Positions 40,537 through 51,471 of a DNA stretch of 64,000 bases are shown piece by piece. Source of the stretch: Cylindrotheca closterium (Eukaryota; Bacillariophyta; Bacillariophyceae; Bacillariales; Bacillariaceae). Made by a program: the position numbers and the translations under genes. Location of the stretch: positions 136,113 to 200,112 of the forward strand of contig CAKOGP040001747.1 in NCBI GenBank assembly GCA_933822405.4, written 5' to 3'. Positions within the stretch are counted from its first letter, which is position 1; every line of letters starts with the position of its first letter. A model generated the notes under the pieces. It worked only from the letters and a program-made list of their open reading frames with translations, was not told where the DNA came from and searched no databases.

Positions 40537-43208
40537 ATGTCGACGACACCACCTCTTGGAGTAGCCTGTCCAACAGCGGATGCCTTTCCCTGTAATGCGG
40601 GAAGCCTGGAAATCATCTCCTTTGCATTGGTTGCTGGAGTTGCTGGACTGTTCATGTCTTTCTTTCTCACAAAAAAGGTATGTTTTTTGTGTTCTCATCG
40701 TCTATATCCTATGTATCTTGTATTGCATGGTTCTAAAAGTCTTTCTTCCTTTCCTTCCTTATCCTTCTCTTCTTTATCTTTCCTTCTCTTGCACATCACA
40801 TGGTTAGTTGGACCGAATGCCCCGTGGCAGCGACCTCATGAATTCCATCTCGGACAAGATCAAAAGCGGCGCTCGATCTTTCTTGGTGACCGAGTACAGC
40901 TATTTGATTCGATTCGTTGTGGTCACCGCCATTGCCCTCTTTTGCTTGTATTTCTTTGACCCCGTCTCAACGGAAAAGTTGGACGGCATGCGGTATTCCT
41001 TGTGTTTCATCGTCGGTGCCTTTCTTTCCGCGTCGGCGGGTTGGAACGGCATGGTCGTGGCCACCGATGCCAACGTCAAGACCACCCAGGCGGCGGACAA
41101 GGGAGGACTCAACGCGGCCCTTCAAGTGGCCTTTACGGGTGGGGCTGTCATGGGATTCATGGTGGTCAGTTTTGGTTTGCTGGGAGTCTCACTCATGTAT
41201 TACGTGGTGGGATTGGGATACGAATCCGCATCGGAATCGGATATTTTGACCTATTCGGCGAATGCCCTTGCCGCCTTTGGATTTGGAGCCTCCTCCATTG
41301 CTCTCTTTGCTCGTGTGGCGGGAGGCATTTATACCAAGGCTGCCGATGTTGGTACGAAACACGAACCAATGATTATATATCGCTTGTTCATTATTGATTT
41401 TCATATATGTTTCTCACTCACTCTCTGTCTCTATCTTCTCTATCTATCTTCTCTATCTTACCGTCTTTCAGGTGCGGACTTGGTCGGAAAGGTTGAAATG
41501 GACATTCCCGAAGACGATCCACGCAATCCTGCAGTCATTGCCGACAATGTTGGTGACAACGTTGGTGATGTTGCTGGTATGGGTGCTGATCTCTTTGAAT
41601 CCTTTGTAGGATCCATCATTGCCACCTTGGTCCTGGCCGAAGACGATGTGGTGGGCATCATGCTTCCCTTTTGGATTGCTGCCTCTGGTATCATTGCCAG
41701 TGCGGTTGGATACTTTTTTGTGGGAATCAAAAACCCCAACGCCAGTCAAAAGGACCTCCTCATGGCTCTTCACAAGGGAACCATCATTGCCAGTATCTTG
41801 GTAGTCATCTTTGCGGCCATTATTGTCACCATCTTGTTCAAGGGACGCGAGGCTGTTGGATGGAGCATCTTTGGATGCATCGTTCTGGGTTTGGTGGCGG
41901 GTGTCTTGATTGGACAAGCCACGGAATACTTTACCAGTTACGCCCATTGGCCCGTCCGATCCATTGCGGATGCCGGAGAAACCGGACCCGCCACGGTGGT
42001 CATTCAAGGATTGGGAATCGGTATGATTTCCACCGTCATTCCCGTCATCATTTTGGCCGTCACCATTTTGCTGTGCGATTACCTTGCCGGACTTTACGGA
42101 ATTGCCATGAGTTCGGTCGGTATGCTCAGCACTCTCGGAATCACCTTGGCCACGGATTGTTATGGTCCCATTGCCGACAATGCCGGTGGTATTGCCGAAA
42201 TGGCCGACATGGACGACCATGTTCGTGAAACCACGGATGCCTTGGATGCTTTGGGAAATACTACGGCTGCCACTGGTAAGGGATTTGCCATTGGATCTGC
42301 CGTATTGACCTCCCTCAGTTTGTTGGCAGCCTTCAAGAGCAAGGCTGGCATTGATGTGGTGGACATTTCCGAACCAATTGTCTTGGTCGGTGCCTTGATC
42401 GGAGGTATGCTCCCATTCCTATTTGCTGCCTTGACCATGTTGTCCGTTCAAAAGGTAAGAAAAGAAAAGGACGAACGAAAAAGAAGAAAGGATATCTATC
42501 GTATACACATACAACATACATATAGACCCATCTCACCTTGCCTTGCCTTGCCTTGCCTTTCCCTCCCCCCATTCCTTTCTTTCCTGTTTTTGTTAGGCTG
42601 CTGGTGCCATCATTGTCGAGGTGCGCAGACAGTTTGCCGAGATTCCTGGACTTCGTGAGGGTACCGCCGAAGCGGATTCTGATCGTTGCGTTGCCATCTC
42701 CACAAAGAGCAGTTGCCAAGAAATGATCCTTCCAGGATTGTATGCCATCTTGACTCCCCTCTTTATTGGATTCACCATTGGCGCCAAGGCTTTGACTGGA
42801 TTGCTGGCCGGTGCCATCATCAGCGGCATGATGCTCGCCATCAAAATGGCCAACGCTGGAGGTGCATGGGACAATGCCAAAAAGTACATTGAAATCGAAG
42901 GCGCCAAGGGCGGAAAAGGAACCGAGGTCCACAAGGCGTGCGTGGTGGGAGATACCGTCGGAGATCCCTTCAAGGATACCAGTGGTCCATCGCTCAATAT
43001 CTTGATCAAGTTGATGAGCATCATTGCCTTGACGATTGCACCCTCCATTGCCAATGAAGAAGATTGGGCCAACTGGTACTGGGGAATGATACCGCTCGTC
43101 ATTATGATTGTGGGAACCCATATTGTGTACCGCATGTTCTGGAGAGGTCCCATTACCTCCGACCCAGTGGCACCTCCAGATGCCAGCAATCTATCGTCGG
43201 TGGTTTAG
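40537..43208 (+). CDS. K+-dependent H+-translocating pyrophosphatase (type I)
   Basis: Exons 40537-40677, 40808-41351, 41472-42454 and 42597-43208 give 759 residues in one frame. This membrane enzyme splits PPi and pumps protons into vacuoles or acidocalcisome-like organelles. Signatures: GADLVGKVE, then [20 protein letters not shown], the Asp-rich PPi/Mg site, GMGADLFES, and [34 protein letters not shown] has Ala where K+-independent forms have Lys, so it should need K+. The C-terminal exon has a second acidic site ([20 protein letters not shown]). About 16 hydrophobic segments are spread over the length, as usual for the family (~760 residues). Introns are 130, 120 and 142 bp, with pyrimidine-rich microsatellites (CCTTG runs at ~42536-42560). 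Confidence 0.96.
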
Positions 43209-43859
43209 ATCTTTTATTTCTTTTTATATAAAAGGAGGCAAGCAACTCGTTGTTACATTTAAAAAATAAACTAAAGAACAACTCAATTTATATCCTGTTA
43301 TATCTGTTTTATACAGTACTGAGCTGTATTGATAGTTGAAAAATGTTTAGCGTATGATTGCATTAGATAGATCGATAGTGCATGAAAGTTTCTCTTCCTG
43401 TCTTCAAGGCGCCGCACGTGTGTAACCTATTTCATTTGGCCTTCTCCGTTATACCAGGTACTGGTACCAGTAATCTTGCTCCGTTTGGTCAAAACGCACG
43501 GGTGATGTGCGGACCATCCATCATGGAACAAATGAATGAATGCAGACAGGCGGCAATTTTGACGGTTGCCAATACAAAAATAAATGTTGGTACGAGAGTA
43601 CGATAAATACCGCCCGGTACATTCTCCCCAGTGAAAGTTCACACGTGCGCGCGTTGGTTGTTGTTGGTCCGGTGAAGCCAAACACAAAAAATATCATTGC
43701 GCAAGAATAAAAACTAAAAATAAAAGAGTCCGTGAAAATAAAGCATTATCTACAATAACACAAGGAAAGCTTTGCTATACAATACATATTGTATATAATA
43801 CAGCAGCAACATACTGTAATAAGCAAGACAAGGATAACAACACCTTAGGCGAATTCAGA
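43209..43859. other. Intergenic, 650 bp
   Basis: 3' flank of the H+-PPase and promoter of the R3H gene. TACAGTA lies at 43312-43318 and TACTGTA at 43812-43818, the latter 42 bp upstream of the start codon. No coding frame is supported. Confidence 0.55.
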
Positions 43860-45641
43860 ATGACAACAACTGGCTCTGTTCTTTCGCCTGAAATGAAACT
43901 CATGAGCAAGCCTGGCCCAACTTCCAGCAGCTCCAATGCAACCCCGGAAGTGGTGCAACAAGTGCCCGCCATTATGACTACGCAGCCAGCAGGAAACCCC
44001 GCCATCTTGAACCGAAGGAGCAGCTGGTCTGACCCTCCAAGACAGTTGCGGCAAGAGAATACTGCTACTACTGCTACTACTACTACTACTACTACTACTA
44101 CTAATAGTAATCATTCTGCAACCACCGCAACCACCACCAAAACTCAAATCAAGCCGGTGGTTTCGGCAGATGCTTCCATCATTGATTCCGCACTCTTGGC
44201 AGCCCTTCGAGATCCCCGTGAACGGATTGGATTGCTTCGACTGGAACAAACCTTGTGTGACTTTGTCACGAAACAACCTCAAGATCCCTTTGTGGATGTG
44301 GGAGGTCCGTACAATTCCATTGTCAAGAGCCCTACGATTGGGTACATTAGTCCCGGGGCCATTCATACCAACACCAACAAGTCTCAGACGAGCTTTCAAC
44401 GATGCATATTGCATCGATTGGCGGATCGGTTTGAAATCACGCGAGAAAACAACATGGATGGGACTATTCGACTGCTCAAGCAACCGCAGACCAAAGTTCC
44501 GAGCCGTTTGCTGTTGGATGTCAAATCGGACGAATACTCGTTGGTCCAAAGCATGGACCAGGTCTCTCTGAATGCAGGAACAACTGTCAATGGCAAGCCA
44601 ACCTTTGCGAGTGCAGTCTCTGGGAACAGCACAAAGTCCAAGACTAGCAGCAGCCGCCGAAACAGCAGTGATGTTTCGGCTCTAAAGAGCAAAAACGGTT
44701 CTTCTTCCGAAAAGGGTAGCACTTCTGGTGGTGGTGCCAAAAAGAACAAAATGAAGATTATGAAGCGAGCCAATTCTTGTCCGGTATCTGGAGGTGCCAT
44801 GAATCGAACCAATTCCAATACTTCCCTCAAGAAAAAGAATTCTTCCTTGACCGATCGTGAAAAGGCCTATGCCGAGGCACGGGCACGAATCTTTCAACAA
44901 GAGCAAGAAGAACAACAACAACAACAAGCTGCTGCTAATGCTAATTCTAATGCTGCAACCAACGCAGGAGCTTCTTCCAAGGATGCCTTGCCGCCGTCGA
45001 GCAGCGGCATTGCCCCCAATGCTTCGGCTGCGCCATTTGAGCCTTCCACTGCTACTACTACTATTTCCTCCGCCGCCACCGCATCCAACGTCACGGCATC
45101 GTCGAATACTACTACTACCACGACGGCCACCAACTCCAAGGCAACCTTTCGTGACCGCAATCAAGATGTGATTGATCCAGACTTTCGTCGGGGCAATGCT
45201 GTAGCCAGTGTCATGGACTACGATCAGCAACAGCAACAACAGCAACATTACACCAATCCTACCAATGATTATTATGGATATTACAATGCCCCTCAGCATT
45301 ATCCGCGCAATCAATATGCCCAACATCAACAACAGCCAGTGTTACAACAACAACAACAGCAGCAGCAGCTGCATGCGTGGGTGCCCAGTGGTGCAAAAGA
45401 CAAAGCACAACATCTACAGCATGTACAACAACAGCAAGGATACCATCATTATCATCAGTATCCTGCCTCCTCCGCTTATCCAAAACAACAACAGCAACCA
45501 CAACAACCACAAGTACAATATCACCACCACCACCAACAGCAACTATTCTCGTACATACCATCACCACCACCTACAGCAAAAACTACTGCTACTACTTCTA
45601 CTGCTACTACCATTGCAAGCAGTGACAAGGTCGGTGGATGA
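43860..45641 (+). CDS. R3H-SUZ domain RNA-binding protein
   Basis: A 593-residue protein with an R3H domain at ~115-220 (SFQRCILHRLADRFEITREN, then IRLLKQPQTKVPSRLLLD), which binds single-stranded nucleic acid, and a SUZ domain at ~305-347 (MKRANSC, then SLTDREKAYAEARARIF), an RNA-binding motif that travels with R3H in R3HDM1/Encore-type proteins. Such proteins act in mRNA control in the cytoplasm. The N-terminus carries a Thr run and the C-terminal 240 residues are Gln/His/Tyr-rich and disordered, coded by CAA, ACT and CAC trinucleotide tracts, a feature common in RNA-granule proteins. No intron. Confidence 0.88.
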   Translation: MTTTGSVLSPEMKLMSKPGPTSSSSNATPEVVQQVPAIMTTQPAGNPAILNRRSSWSDPPRQLRQENTATTATTTTTTTTTNSNHSATTATTTKTQIKPVVSADASIIDSALLAALRDPRERIGLLRLEQTLCDFVTKQPQDPFVDVGGPYNSIVKSPTIGYISPGAIHTNTNKSQTSFQRCILHRLADRFEITRENNMDGTIRLLKQPQTKVPSRLLLDVKSDEYSLVQSMDQVSLNAGTTVNGKPTFASAVSGNSTKSKTSSSRRNSSDVSALKSKNGSSSEKGSTSGGGAKKNKMKIMKRANSCPVSGGAMNRTNSNTSLKKKNSSLTDREKAYAEARARIFQQEQEEQQQQQAAANANSNAATNAGASSKDALPPSSSGIAPNASAAPFEPSTATTTISSAATASNVTASSNTTTTTTATNSKATFRDRNQDVIDPDFRRGNAVASVMDYDQQQQQQQHYTNPTNDYYGYYNAPQHYPRNQYAQHQQQPVLQQQQQQQQLHAWVPSGAKDKAQHLQHVQQQQGYHHYHQYPASSAYPKQQQQPQQPQVQYHHHHQQQLFSYIPSPPPTAKTTATTSTATTIASSDKVGG

Positions 45642-46617
45642 GAAAGAAGAAAAAAGAGGGAGGAATGAATGAACGATAAATAAAACTACACCCCACAAAT
45701 GGTTTCTGTGGCTGTTGCTGCTTCTGCTTTTTTGTTTGTTTGGAACACCAACCAAAACGTCTCGAGAGCGCGCACAGTGGCAATGGCAAGAAGCCTCTGG
45801 CGTACACTTCACTCATGACAAAGGCCATGTCATGATTGAAGTGGTACTTTTCATTCATGGAGCTATGGTACTATTGCTGTACTGCGCGGTCAGCTTCTTG
45901 CTTGCTTGCTTGGAGGTTAGGTTCTTTACAGATTGGTACTCAATCAGACTTTCTTGTCCGAGTTGTCAAACTTCTTGACATCGGGATGGGATCAGGTCTG
46001 CACTTTTATGACACGACATATTCAACCTGTGTGAGGAGATACACGCTGCGTTCGAGGAGGATGGCAATATGAACATACAGTATTGGAGTAGCGATCTATG
46101 ATTGATTCTTTCATGGTGTCACATGATTAAAAAAAATGAACGAATGAATGGATAGATAGTGCCAAAGACTAATCAAACCCTGCCTTGTTGCTGACAAAGC
46201 ACTCTACTAACTACAATTACAAATATATACAACACTAACTCTTGGATGCAATGCTGAATAAAATCTCTACTATAGTGTACATTAAGATGAGATCCATCCA
46301 AACATTGACAACAACTAACTAACTAACAAGAAGTAGAGGCACAAAGAGGTACCATTGAGACGTGGTACACTTTTTGTGCGAAACCCCGATATAAAGCCAA
46401 CGTTGAATCAGTCCGCCCAGACGTGATTCATGGAACAGGAAAGATGTATGATGTGTGCGTGTGTGATGTGATGTGAAAAAGTATGAAAGTGTGCGTGTGT
46501 GTGTGTTCTTGTATGTGATTTTCCAGCCATGTTGACTGCAGTAAAGAGTAGGTAGCGCATAGCTCTGTGTGAGGAGAATACCAACCAACCAACCAACCAG
46601 TTTGTCACTTAATTAGT
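45642..46617. other. Convergent intergenic, 976 bp
   Basis: Between two 3' ends. Contains a TG dinucleotide run at ~46485-46506, an ACCA/CCAA run at ~46580-46598 and TACAGTA at 46076-46082. No supported gene. Confidence 0.55.
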
Positions 46618-47535
46618 TTACTGGTGGTAGTAACCTTCAGTCCATTGACCACTCTTTCCGATTTGGGCAATCAGAGGGAATTCCATGGAAGCAGTGTTGA
46701 CAATACGAAGTTCGTTTCCAGGCCCAGGTGTTTCCAGAATGGCATTGAAAGGTCGGAGCATACCGTCTTCTGTGTAAATTTCAATGGTGTACTTGATGGC
46801 GTTAGGACCTTGAGTCAATTCGACCATGGCATTCAATGGACGTCCATCAGTCTTGAGGGAAACCTTGACAGAAGTGACAGAGTGGTCCAAAGCATAAGTC
46901 CGGAGTGCACCAGCACCCTGAATAATGTTGGGCTTGCTCATTTCGTACATGTCATCGGTGATACCGTGAATGCCTTCGAGAGGAGGAAGTTCGGCGGGCT
47001 CAGTTCCAACCTTGGCTTCCAAAGGGAATTCCAAAGGAGCCAAGTTGCGGATAAAGACAGCAGAAGTATCACGAGGAGTTTCAATCCACATCTTGTAAGG
47101 ACGCAGTCTTCCCTTTCCACTGTAGATACGCATTCGTTGAGGAGTGTTATCAGGACCCTCGTTGAAGGCAAGATCGCAATTCAAAGGGTTTCCTTCCTTG
47201 GGACCTTGGGTGGTCAACGCAATGTTGACACGTCCCATAGTCATGGTGGGGAAGGACCAGGTTCTCAAAGCTCCTCCTTGCACAATAGTCATGGGCATGT
47301 CGAACTTGTCAACGAAAGCATCAATGGAACCATCAGCAGCAGGAGCGGGAGGGACAACACCCTTGACGGCAATAGCACCCCCGGCGGAAACGGATGGGGG
47401 CATGATACCCGTGCCTACGGCGCCAACAGGAGCACCGCTGGAGAAGAGAGCTGTGGAGGAGGCTGCTGGACCATTGGGAACAAAAGCAGATGCTCCACTA
47501 AGTGAGAGAAGGGCAAAGGCGCTGCAAATCTTCAT
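46618..47535 (-). CDS. Plastid-targeted protein with two ~95-residue repeats
   Basis: 305 residues from MKICSAFALLSLSGASAFVP. The signal peptide ends in ASA then FVP, the ASAF cleavage motif of diatom plastid pre-proteins, followed by a short Ser/Ala transit stretch. The mature part is duplicated: GGALRTWSFPTMTMGRVNIA, GRLRPYKMWIETPRDTSAVF, LAPLEFPLEAKV in repeat 1, and GAGALRTYALDHSVTSVKVS, GMLRPFNAILETPGPGNELR, TASMEFPLIAQI in repeat 2. All-beta by pattern. I know no function; similar two-repeat plastid proteins occur in stramenopiles. The frame is open upstream to 47763, but that part is leader. Confidence 0.8.
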   Translation of the reverse strand: MKICSAFALLSLSGASAFVPNGPAASSTALFSSGAPVGAVGTGIMPPSVSAGGAIAVKGVVPPAPAADGSIDAFVDKFDMPMTIVQGGALRTWSFPTMTMGRVNIALTTQGPKEGNPLNCDLAFNEGPDNTPQRMRIYSGKGRLRPYKMWIETPRDTSAVFIRNLAPLEFPLEAKVGTEPAELPPLEGIHGITDDMYEMSKPNIIQGAGALRTYALDHSVTSVKVSLKTDGRPLNAMVELTQGPNAIKYTIEIYTEDGMLRPFNAILETPGPGNELRIVNTASMEFPLIAQIGKSGQWTEGYYHQ

Positions 47536-47866
47536 TGTTTCTATTGTTGTTTTAAAAGAGAAAATTTGTTGGCTTGTTGATGTTCTGGTGCTCACAATCT
47601 TCAGGGTGCTGCTCAAGTTACCATCAAAAAGCTTCTCGTCGTGCGTGGGTGGCCAACACCCTTGCGTGAATTTTGAGCGAGCCGGACACGTCGCCGATGG
47701 GTTTGAACCAATCAAATTCAAAAAAAGATCTGACCAATGAAGTACGTATGTTTTCTCGTTCAAAAATAACGTGCGTCACCCTCGTCGGAGAAATAGAGAA
47801 TAAGATACAGCTGCTATACTATTGTTGATGACGACACTAAATAATAATATCTGTACTTTAGAAAGC
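47536..47866. other. Intergenic, 330 bp
   Basis: Promoter of the plastid protein gene (-) and 3' end of the S51 peptidase gene (-). Nothing else seen. Confidence 0.5.
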
Positions 47867-49405
47867 TTATTCTGGTGCATATTCTAACAGTGTCCGCGTC
47901 AATACTGAACCACTTCCATTCACACATACAGCTTGGTCATCTCTTAAGCAATACACTTCTGGCGCTGGTAATGAGAAATCTGAAGAATCATGATCACCAT
48001 CATCATTGGTATCAGCATTCAATTGTGCCATCTTGCCATCCACAATGTCTTGCCATTGTTCGCCCATGTGTGGAAATACTGAAACATTTTCTCCTGCCAG
48101 GTCTAATCCAGCAATTCCCTTCCAGTCCTCGTAGTTCGGTCGGTCCGGATCCACGGTAGGATCGTCCCATCCCTTCCAAGTTGCCGTCTCCATCAAAGAT
48201 CCAGCCAAGATGGCACCAGCACTGGTTCCGCAATACACAGCAGGGGCTTGATTATTATTATCATCACCGACCGTAACTGCATCCACCAAAGCATCTCTCC
48301 AACCGCCCTTTTCCATACAGTGATACAACCAAAAGGTATTCCCGCCTTGGACGTAAATCAGATTCGGCTTCCAATCTTTCAAAGCGTCCATTCCAGTGGA
48401 GGGAAATTTGGAGGTATTCTTGGATCCTTCTGGTTGTTTCAAACTACCATCATCCAAGTCAAATGAAACGGCCAGCGCTTTGACTGGTGATGATTTCATT
48501 TGTTCTTTTATATCATCGTCAGAGCAGTCGTTCATTTCATGGTAGGCGTTTGCAAACTGGTCTTGAATCAGCTGCACTATTTGCGTCCTTCGCTTTTTGC
48601 CATCAGCACGGGCTCGTTGTCGTTGCTTTCCTGGCGAGTTGGTGGAATCCTTGCGGAGGGCGTACATGGCAGTGGGAATGTACAAGAATCGAAGTTCCAA
48701 TGGTGATGATGATAATGATAATGATTCACCAGATTGTTCTTGTTCTTGTTGGTGTTGTTGCATCTCCAATAGTTTCTGAAATTTGACTTTCCATTGCCCA
48801 GTTTTCTTAGTAGCTTCATCAGTAAAGGAAGAAGATGATTCGTCACTTATGGCATCCAATAGTTGATTGACACTGTCAACATCCGTGGGACCACAGCAGG
48901 GACTGGCCTTGGCCGAAGATTCCACCTTTTCTTGCAGACCTTGCAAGTACTGATTCCACATGGATTCCACCAGACTGTCCATCCAAAAATCAAGAGCTTG
49001 TGGATTGGGCACCAGCCCATCGGAAAAGGAGGAAAGTAGCAAACCTCGTGCCAACTGTCGTCTTTTGGGGGCTTCTGACGATGACGATGGTGCTGAAGTG
49101 TCGGATGATGTTTTAGTGACTTCTGCCAACTTTTCAGTTGCATAGCGTATTGTGGTACGTCTTCGAAAGTTTGTTCTTGACTCTAAGATTTTTCCATTGT
49201 AGTGAGATAACCGTGAGAAAGAAGCAACCACGTTGTTGGAAATCACACTACTCTGAATGCTGCTTTCGGTTGCAGGTGCTGGTGGTAGTAGCGCATGACA
49301 CCTGTTGACACAACATGAAAAGGTCGCCACCAGAAGGAAAAAGAAATAAGATTGAGCAGGCCCTGATGTTGGGGCTGATAATACTGGTGAAAGTGGTCGA
49401 CTCAT
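47867..49405 (-). CDS. Peptidase S51 (dipeptidase E-like), secretory
   Basis: A 512-residue protein with an N-terminal signal (SYFFFLLVATFSCC) and a C-terminal S51 domain. Motifs: LIYVQGGNTFWLYHCMEKGG, VYCGTSAGAILAGS with the nucleophile Ser, VFPHM with the catalytic His, and VYCLRDDQAVCVNGSG near the end. This is the PepE/cyanophycinase fold with Ser-His-Glu/Asp catalysis. The N-terminal 250 residues are longer than in bacterial PepE and contain Ser/Glu-rich stretches. It probably hydrolyses short Asp-containing peptides in a secretory or storage compartment; substrate is inferred only from family. Confidence 0.84.
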   Translation of the reverse strand: MSRPLSPVLSAPTSGPAQSYFFFLLVATFSCCVNRCHALLPPAPATESSIQSSVISNNVVASFSRLSHYNGKILESRTNFRRRTTIRYATEKLAEVTKTSSDTSAPSSSSEAPKRRQLARGLLLSSFSDGLVPNPQALDFWMDSLVESMWNQYLQGLQEKVESSAKASPCCGPTDVDSVNQLLDAISDESSSSFTDEATKKTGQWKVKFQKLLEMQQHQQEQEQSGESLSLSSSPLELRFLYIPTAMYALRKDSTNSPGKQRQRARADGKKRRTQIVQLIQDQFANAYHEMNDCSDDDIKEQMKSSPVKALAVSFDLDDGSLKQPEGSKNTSKFPSTGMDALKDWKPNLIYVQGGNTFWLYHCMEKGGWRDALVDAVTVGDDNNNQAPAVYCGTSAGAILAGSLMETATWKGWDDPTVDPDRPNYEDWKGIAGLDLAGENVSVFPHMGEQWQDIVDGKMAQLNADTNDDGDHDSSDFSLPAPEVYCLRDDQAVCVNGSGSVLTRTLLEYAPE

Positions 49406-49695
49406 TATCAGTGGTTATTGTTCGGTTCTGCAATGGATGCAACTGCTGTGCGGTTATTGTTGTGATATTCGTCGAAACTATCGTTGTGGTAACTTTGGCT
49501 CGAGTGAGTCCAATAAACGAATTTGAAAATTACATTTGCTCTCCATCTTCTAATATCGCAAGCAACAGGTTCTGTTCTAATTACTAGCCCAACTATAATC
49601 GTGTTGTTACAGTATTTGGTCGAATATCAATGAAAGCTTGCAAAATCAATCAATCGACTTGAGATGAAGCTCTTACGGGATGATCGATTCACAAT

Positions 49696-51213
49696 TCACA
49701 AGAACGCTACTACATTCGGAATCACAATGTCCGATCCACAGACATACCGGCACTCTTCTCGGCTTAGAGGCTGTTGCTTGCCACCATCACTGCTCCATTC
49801 ACCTTTGAGTTGCCCTTTCCACAAGGTCATTTCCAAGATTGACGTGTCTTCCTTACATTTGTAATGTGCCAAGACAGATTGGGTCTGATTGTACAAAGTT
49901 TCCCTGTGTTCCTTGCCATGATGATGTTCAGAAAATATAGCTTGCGCCCTACTTCGCACATCTTCCACCCATGATTTAGCACCCCAATGAACAAGTGAAC
50001 CAACCAGTGTACTTTGAAGCAAAGATGGAGTTGTTTTCGTCCAGTTGTAGAGTAAATAATCCATTGGTCGCTTGCCATTTGCATCTTCCTTGCAGTCCAG
50101 GATGTGGTATGGGTACTCTTCTAGAAGAACTTCGAGAAGATCTTGACTTGGTCCGATAGTCGAAAAGAGGATATGGAATGGAGTCATCCCGAACTTGTCC
50201 ACTAGTGGCAAATTGTCGTCCTTTGTCTTCTGAATACACTCGCGTAGTTCTTGGGTGGTGACAGAGGAATGGTCGTAGAAGATTTTGTGTAGTGGAAAGT
50301 TGTCAAACCGGCGTACCAAACCGGCAACAATATTATCTGCTTCTTTACCGAAGCGATCTTGCAATAATGCGCATTCATGAAAAGACCCGTATATGGCTCT
50401 AACTCCAAAAGCAGAAATTATTTCGTCGGCAGCATCGGACCCTTGAGGGAGCACAATGTTTGCAAGAGCACTGCACATACCGAAGGATCCTTCTTCAATC
50501 TCGATCGGATTAGAGTCCAGGGGAACTACAACTGTGACCAAACGAATGCAGGCACCGAACGCAAAGTCGCAAATATACTTCAATGTATTTGGTAGCCTCA
50601 CACTCTGCAGGGAGAGACAACCCATGAACGCCTTGATGGGGATTTCCGTGATGGACGTTCTTGACAGATCTGCTTCAATCAAGGCCCTGCAGCCGTCAAA
50701 TGCAGAATCACCGATCAAGTTCACGGATGAAGGGATTTTGATTCTTTCTAGCGAGTGGCAACGTTGGAAAGCGGATTCGCCAATTGTCTTTAGCTGATAG
50801 GGCGAAGACGAGGAGCATTCAAATTCAACTTTCTTCAGCGCTTCGCATTCTGCAAAGGAACACCCCCCGATAGATTCTATTGTGCTGCATATCTTGATTT
50901 TCAGCAAACTTGTGCAGCGATAGAAAACACCATTCCCAATCTTGATCAATCCATTGGGCAGAGTTACTAGACGCAATTTCTCACAGTTGTAGCACAAAAG
51001 CGAAGGCAAAATCTGAATGTCTGGATTGACAGTCAGCGTTCGAGCACTGCATGGCACCATTTCTCCCTTTCTGCCTTGGTATTCGTAAAAACGCTCATTT
51101 ACCACCTCCTTGCTGTGACAAAAAGAACGAACCCAAACCGTAATGATGGATGCAATCAACAGCCCCGTGGTTCCTCCGGGAAAGAAACTAATGAGATACC
51201 ACAATAGTGCCAT
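49696..51213 (-). CDS. BspA-type LRR / ankyrin-like protein with N-terminal membrane segment
   Basis: 505 residues. A hydrophobic N-terminus (MALLWYLISFFPGGTTGLLI and the next ten residues) is a signal anchor not present in the sister at 51472. Then come 8-9 LRR_5 repeats (LVTLPNGLIKIGNGVFYRCT, IKIPSSVNLIGDSAFDGCRA) and an ankyrin-like region (LPLVDKFGMTPFHILFSTIG, ANGKRPMDYLLYNWT). It closes with the family tail EECRYVCGSDIVIPNVVAFL. No breaks, so likely functional. Role unknown; TpLRR proteins often mediate surface binding. Tandem with 51472 in the same direction, 258 bp apart. Confidence 0.82.
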   Translation of the reverse strand: MALLWYLISFFPGGTTGLLIASIITVWVRSFCHSKEVVNERFYEYQGRKGEMVPCSARTLTVNPDIQILPSLLCYNCEKLRLVTLPNGLIKIGNGVFYRCTSLLKIKICSTIESIGGCSFAECEALKKVEFECSSSSPYQLKTIGESAFQRCHSLERIKIPSSVNLIGDSAFDGCRALIEADLSRTSITEIPIKAFMGCLSLQSVRLPNTLKYICDFAFGACIRLVTVVVPLDSNPIEIEEGSFGMCSALANIVLPQGSDAADEIISAFGVRAIYGSFHECALLQDRFGKEADNIVAGLVRRFDNFPLHKIFYDHSSVTTQELRECIQKTKDDNLPLVDKFGMTPFHILFSTIGPSQDLLEVLLEEYPYHILDCKEDANGKRPMDYLLYNWTKTTPSLLQSTLVGSLVHWGAKSWVEDVRSRAQAIFSEHHHGKEHRETLYNQTQSVLAHYKCKEDTSILEMTLWKGQLKGEWSSDGGKQQPLSREECRYVCGSDIVIPNVVAFL

Positions 51214-51471
51214 GAGGAACTATCCCACAGATCAATACTGGCTTGGACAACAAACAAATGCGCATATAGCCAGCTTGGCGGTTGTAGATTTAAAATTTCT
51301 CAGTTTGAAACCTTTTGTGGCGTGTGATGCGGTTCTGAATTGAATTTGGAGAAAGAGCTAAACAATGCCCGACTACCGAAACTGTTGGAACGATAGAAAC
51401 GATACTTACAAATATTTCTTATTCAATAGATTATCATCAATAAAACAATCCTGCCAACTTTTAAAATTGAA

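Noticed and set aside
41468..42220. Long antisense frame opposite the H+-PPase
   Set aside because: Composition (Asp/Gly/Asn/His-rich, no motif) is that of a shadow of the strongly biased coding strand.
46624..47505. 293-codon frame opposite the plastid two-repeat gene
   Set aside because: The minus strand has a targeting motif and an internal protein repeat; the plus frame has neither.
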